A stretch of DNA of 37,608 nucleotides from the IMG/VR virus record IMGVR_UViG_3300025666_000021, positions 1 to 37,608 of that record. The stretch is one strand, 5' to 3'. The notes beneath the pieces were generated by a model. The model did not search any database, had not been told where the DNA came from, and was given only the letters and a program-made list of their open reading frames with translations. Source of the DNA: a virus. Of this stretch, positions 35,330-37,608 are shown piece after piece. Position 1 is the stretch's first letter, and each line of letters starts with the position of its first letter. A program made the translations under genes and the position numbers.

Positions 35330-35637
35330 TATGCTTTTTTATATGCCTCTGCCTCCCAGGGTAAGTTTTTAGCTCCTTCTTTCATTTGAGCTCTTGAATA
35401 CTTTTTACCTTTCCAATACACATTGTTGTCATCGTAATCTAAATCACCACGTTTCATTTGATCTATGTGTATCTTTTCGTGGTTTACAACACCTTCTAAC
35501 ATAGCTGGTGAAAGATTTTTGTTTACTATAATAGTACCGTTATTATTAGCTTTTCCTAAAACTCCGTCTTCCATATCTACGCTATAAATAGGTGTGTTAT
35601 CTATAGCGTATGGAGGATTTTGTAATTTAAAAGACAT
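35329..35637 (-). CDS. Minimal HExxH metallopeptidase-like protein
   Basis: A 102-residue protein with a zinc-binding HEKIH motif (H53, E54, H57) on a helix, followed 38-40 residues later by E95/E97 (LPWEAEAY), a plausible third ligand of the gluzincin type. The N-terminal half is beta-rich (PIYSVDMEDGVLGKANNNGT), which fits a minimal metzincin/gluzincin-like half-domain. It sits beside the holin gene (1-base overlap). It may process a virion protein or assist lysis; no signal peptide is visible. The short size makes activity uncertain, but all key residues of the zincin core are present. Confidence 0.7.
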   Translation of the reverse strand: MSFKLQNPPYAIDNTPIYSVDMEDGVLGKANNNGTIIVNKNLSPAMLEGVVNHEKIHIDQMKRGDLDYDDNNVYWKGKKYSRAQMKEGAKNLPWEAEAYKKA

Positions 35638-35641
35638 TAAC

Positions 35642-35806
35642 TTATTTCTTAACGTGCTTAGACATCCATGAACCTCCCATGTTAAGAGGTGATTTACCTA
35701 ACTCAGAACCATATCCTTTGTTAAGATTTTTAATAGCGGATGCTTTGTCTGCTATTGCATTGTCTTTAATCAAGTCTTTCTTTTCTTGTTTGTTGTAATT
35801 TTTCAT
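35642..35806 (-). CDS. Small basic protein, 54 aa, unknown
   Basis: A 54-residue frame (starts MKNYNKQEKKDLIKDNAIAD, ends WMSKHVKK) filling the gap between the HExxH gene and the 93-residue gene. It is rich in Lys and Asn, starts behind an AT-rich leader (GTAAATAAATAATT), and has an in-frame ATG at the expected spacing. No family recognised. Codon use and position match neighbours, supporting a real gene. Confidence 0.6.
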   Translation of the reverse strand: MKNYNKQEKKDLIKDNAIADKASAIKNLNKGYGSELGKSPLNMGGSWMSKHVKK

Positions 35807-35816
35807 AATTATTTAT

Positions 35817-36098
35817 TTACTTTTTAGATTTATTTTTTTGACAAAAACTGCTTGCAGCACCAACGCTACCAAAACCCCATTTTTTTAAAGCCATTGCTTT
35901 TTTAGTAGGCTCTCCTTTTGAATCTTTCATAGCTCCTTTCATACCAGCAAATCTACAAGCAAAAGAAACTCTACGAGGGCTTGTGCCACTTGTGAGTCTT
36001 TTACCCATACCTGGATTTTCTTTTCGCATTTTTCTATTCTGCTTTTCGTAAGCTGCTTCTTTTATTTGAAACGGTGAGTTTGAGTTTGTACGTTGCAT
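35817..36098 (-). CDS. Small basic conserved phage protein, unknown
   Basis: A 93-residue strongly basic protein with a well-conserved-looking core: SPRRVSFACRFAGMKGAMKD, then GEPTKKAMALKKWGFGSVGA and a final Lys-rich tail. Short proteins with the pattern 'FAxRFxxxxGxMKDxKGxPT' recur in phages near virion genes, but I know of no assigned function. Cysteines at residues 48 and 85 might bind metal. Basic charge and small size suggest nucleic-acid binding or packaging within the head; this is inference. Confidence 0.65.
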   Translation of the reverse strand: MQRTNSNSPFQIKEAAYEKQNRKMRKENPGMGKRLTSGTSPRRVSFACRFAGMKGAMKDSKGEPTKKAMALKKWGFGSVGAASSFCQKNKSKK

Positions 36099-36100
36099 AA

Positions 36101-36265
36101 TTATTTATCTTTTTTTTCTTCATCTTTTAATCCAACCCATTTGGACAAAGTATAACCTATACTGACTAATAATAGCAGTACTTTTAAATAGTTCTCAATG
36201 TTAGTCATACTAACGGATAATGCGGTTATGTTTAAAGCGTATAGTTTTATGTCTCCTATGTTCAT
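36101..36265 (-). CDS. Small membrane protein, possible second holin
   Basis: A 54-residue protein with one clear membrane segment (about 27-45: NYLKVLLLLVSIGYTLSKW) and a weaker hydrophobic helix at 8-20 (LYALNITALSVSM); the C-terminus is charged (KDEEKKDK). This is a class II holin-like layout. The ATG overlaps the stop of the preceding gene by TAATG, showing coupling. It lies close to the 3TM-type holin, so it may be a holin partner, antiholin or spanin-like element. No lipobox or second component is seen. Confidence 0.6.
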   Translation of the reverse strand: MNIGDIKLYALNITALSVSMTNIENYLKVLLLLVSIGYTLSKWVGLKDEEKKDK

Positions 36266-36453
36266 TACATAGAACCTTTAGCAATCTGAGTAATAGGTCC
36301 TTTTATAGAGCTACATCCACAATGTGCTTTAGATAATTCCATGCCGTATTTTCCAGAACTAGATCCTTTACCTTTTGGCAATGCGTCTAAATCTAACGGT
36401 CCATCCCATATAGCGTTCTGCCCTACTGATGCTTTGTTTTTATAGTCTTTCAT
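36265..36453 (-). CDS. Small protein with HCGC motif, unknown
   Basis: A 62-residue protein, Gly/Ser/Lys-rich (DALPKGKGSSSGKYGMELSK then AHCGCSSIKGPI). I chose the ATG at 36453 because it follows an AT-rich leader (AAATATAAAAAC); an in-frame start at 36507 would add 18 residues but overlap the upstream gene by 44 bases. The Cys pair in HCGCS might bind metal. No family recognised. Stop overlaps the membrane protein start (TAATG). Confidence 0.6.
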   Translation of the reverse strand: MKDYKNKASVGQNAIWDGPLDLDALPKGKGSSSGKYGMELSKAHCGCSSIKGPITQIAKGSM

Positions 36454-36463
36454 GTTTTTATAT

Positions 36464-36718
36464 TTAAAATTGTTCGAAATCTTCTTTTTGCACACCAGGC
36501 TCTCCATTATGCATAGGATCTAACTTAGCAAAAGGTGTTATTTGCCTTTGAGGCATGGTTGCTTGTCTTTGATCAACTGTATCAAATATATACTCAGCAT
36601 TACCTGCTTGGTTAGGATTAAAAACTGGTTTAGCAGCACCTAATTCATTAGAGGGCGTTGGAACACCTGGATTTTGGAATATTGGTTGACCCAATATAGA
36701 TTCATCTTGTTTTATCAT
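36464..36718 (-). CDS. Small proline/glutamine-rich protein, unknown
   Basis: An 84-residue hydrophilic, probably disordered protein (ESILGQPIFQNPGVPTPSNE, AAKPVFNPNQAGNAEYIF, PQRQITPFAKLDPMHNGEPG). No domain recognised. It overlaps the winged-helix gene at its start by 17 bases and is part of the same series. A role as a minor virion or assembly linker is possible but unsupported. Confidence 0.55.
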   Translation of the reverse strand: MIKQDESILGQPIFQNPGVPTPSNELGAAKPVFNPNQAGNAEYIFDTVDQRQATMPQRQITPFAKLDPMHNGEPGVQKEDFEQF

Positions 36719-37142
36719 TGTTTACATTCTTTATAGAAACACTTAGCACTTTATCAGTATAAGTATCCCCCTTCATTATTTTATTTCTTCTACCAGTTGG
36801 TATATCTTCTGTACCGAGCATCATTCTGTACAACCTACTTATAAGTTGCTTACCTTTAAAGGATACTTTATATATATGATATTTCTGTGTAGTATGATTT
36901 CTTTTTCTCCAAACAACTATCCAACCTTCTTTCAATAATCTATTCCATCTTCTATTATCCCAACTATATGAAAAACAACCTGTTTTAAAATCTTGTTTAG
37001 TAAACATGTCCAAACAATCAAGGTATATTAACAATTCTAAATCAGCGTCGTTTAAATCATTATTTCTGCATGCCCACTTACGTATTATTCTGTAGTGCTT
37101 TAATAATCCTAATTTTTTAACGTCACTGGCTTCTATTCTCAT
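36702..37142 (-). CDS. Probable winged-helix DNA-binding protein
   Basis: A 146-residue basic protein. Residues 30-80 (LNDADLELLIYLDCLDMFTK, QDFKTG..SYSWDNRRWNRL, KEGWIVVWRKRNHTTQKYHI) look like a winged-helix: helix, helix, recognition helix around NRRWNRLLKEGW, and a beta-wing (VVWRKRN...YHIYKVS). The C-terminus (KGKQLISRLYRMMLGTEDIP) is basic. Similar proteins appear to be conserved in marine flavophages. It directly follows GroES (4-base overlap) at the head of the late block, so it could regulate late transcription or host takeover. No catalytic motif is seen. DNA binding is inferred from fold-like pattern only. Confidence 0.65.
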   Translation of the reverse strand: MRIEASDVKKLGLLKHYRIIRKWACRNNDLNDADLELLIYLDCLDMFTKQDFKTGCFSYSWDNRRWNRLLKEGWIVVWRKRNHTTQKYHIYKVSFKGKQLISRLYRMMLGTEDIPTGRRNKIMKGDTYTDKVLSVSIKNVNNDKTR

Positions 37143-37405
37143 AAAACTACAACTATATCTTGCATTTTTATAACTTGATACGGATCACCGTTTATTTCTA
37201 TGATATGACCGGCATGTCTGTCGTAATATATTAAATCACCTTCTTTCATACCAGCATTAATAGCTTCTTCCCCTGGAGATACTACAGATGCTTTAATGTA
37301 CCTGATATCTTCTCTTTGTTTTTCAGCTAAAAGTAATCCTCCCTTTGTAGGAGTTATACCTTCTTTTTCTTTCTTTATTATTAAGTTTCTACCTATCGCC
37401 TTCAT
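37139..37405 (-). CDS. groES: Co-chaperonin GroES
   Basis: An 88-residue Gro[22 protein letters not shown] at the start includes the mobile loop (TPTKGGLLL, GroEL-binding), then [20 protein letters not shown] (the KxGDxIxY turn) and a C-terminal strand pattern ending MQDIVVVL. It is a single-domain cap that closes a GroEL ring during protein folding. The gene overlaps the end of the GroEL gene by 17 bases. A phage GroES probably helps fold the capsid or other virion proteins. Family call very secure. Confidence 0.95.
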   Translation of the reverse strand: MKAIGRNLIIKKEKEGITPTKGGLLLAEKQREDIRYIKASVVSPGEEAINAGMKEGDLIYYDRHAGHIIEINGDPYQVIKMQDIVVVL

Positions 37406-37608
37406 TTGCTCTTAAATTATTAATTACACAATCAGTTGATAATATCGTAGTAGCTACAGACGCAGCGTTTCTTAATGCACTCTTGGTTACCATAAGCGGA
37501 TCTATTATTCCTTGATCCACCATATTTACAGGTTTACCTGTTAAAGCGTTTAATCCAATTCCTTCGTCTTGTATATCAGACATTTCTATTCCAGCGTTTT
37601 CTAATATT
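37389..37608 (-). CDS. groEL: Chaperonin GroEL, C-terminal end, cut by window
   Basis: Only the last 72 codons are inside the window; the frame continues past the right edge. [40 protein letters not shown] and [20 protein letters not shown] are the hallmark end of GroEL (equatorial domain, ring contacts). The usual GGM-rich tail is absent; the chain ends [10 protein letters not shown]. The ATG at 37583 is internal, because GroEL sequence continues upstream. Encoded directly before groES, giving a complete phage chaperonin system. Phage groEL genes are known but uncommon. Confidence 0.93.
   Translation of the reverse strand, partial: ILENAGIEMSDIQDEGIGLNALTGKPVNMVDQGIIDPLMVTKSALRNAASVATTILSTDCVINNLRANEGDR

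Noticed and set aside
1-37608. tRNA genes, CRISPR arrays, integrase/attachment sites, insertion sequences
   Set aside because: No gap is long enough or shows tRNA, spacer-repeat, recombinase or transposase features.

Overview
The window reads as most of the genome of a lytic short-tailed (podovirus-type) phage. The likely host is a marine Bacteroidetes (Flavobacteriia-like) bacterium. The DNA is AT-rich and start codons sit behind A/T-rich leaders (for example AATTAAAAAAATG or TTATATTATATTATG) with almost no Shine-Dalgarno sequence. The capsid, portal, neck and tail proteins resemble those of marine flavophages and, more distantly, crAss-like phages. No integrase, repressor, tRNA, CRISPR or insertion sequence was seen. 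The host assignment is an inference.

Left block, + strand, 1-6592: nucleotide metabolism and DNA processing. In order: the 3' part of thymidylate synthase, a GIY-YIG-like/MazG fusion, a small MazG-like helical protein, a T7-type endonuclease I (Holliday-junction resolvase family), several small unknown genes, class I ribonucleotide reductase (nrdB, a 70-residue gene, nrdA), and a free-standing GIY-YIG homing endonuclease. Most genes overlap by a few bases or abut. A strong bidirectional terminator (6624-6656) separates this block from the convergent late block.

Right block, - strand, 37608 down to 6710: one long late gene series. It begins with GroEL (cut by the window edge) and GroES, then a basic probable winged-helix protein, a cluster of small proteins including two probable membrane/holin proteins and a tiny HExxH protein, and a tandem GroES-like protein. 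DNA packaging and head genes follow: probable small terminase, large terminase, portal, scaffold and major capsid protein, with a hairpin after the capsid gene. Then come neck/ring proteins, a very large tail-hub ('stabilization') protein with its second half in a separate gene, three probable ejection proteins in T7 gp14-gp15-gp16 order (the last 2751 aa), and an M15-type endolysin at the end.

The logic is that of a virulent phage: make dNTPs and replicate from the left block, then fold (phage GroEL/ES), package, assemble and lyse from the right block. The most notable points are the phage-encoded chaperonin pair plus a tandem GroES-fold protein; local GC-rich, codon-shifted patches over catalytic motifs of terL, nrdA and nrdB, classic homing targets; a putative RNA hairpin hiding the start of the homing endonuclease gene; a tail-hub protein divided between two genes; and a giant ejection protein with a decayed metallopeptidase motif.
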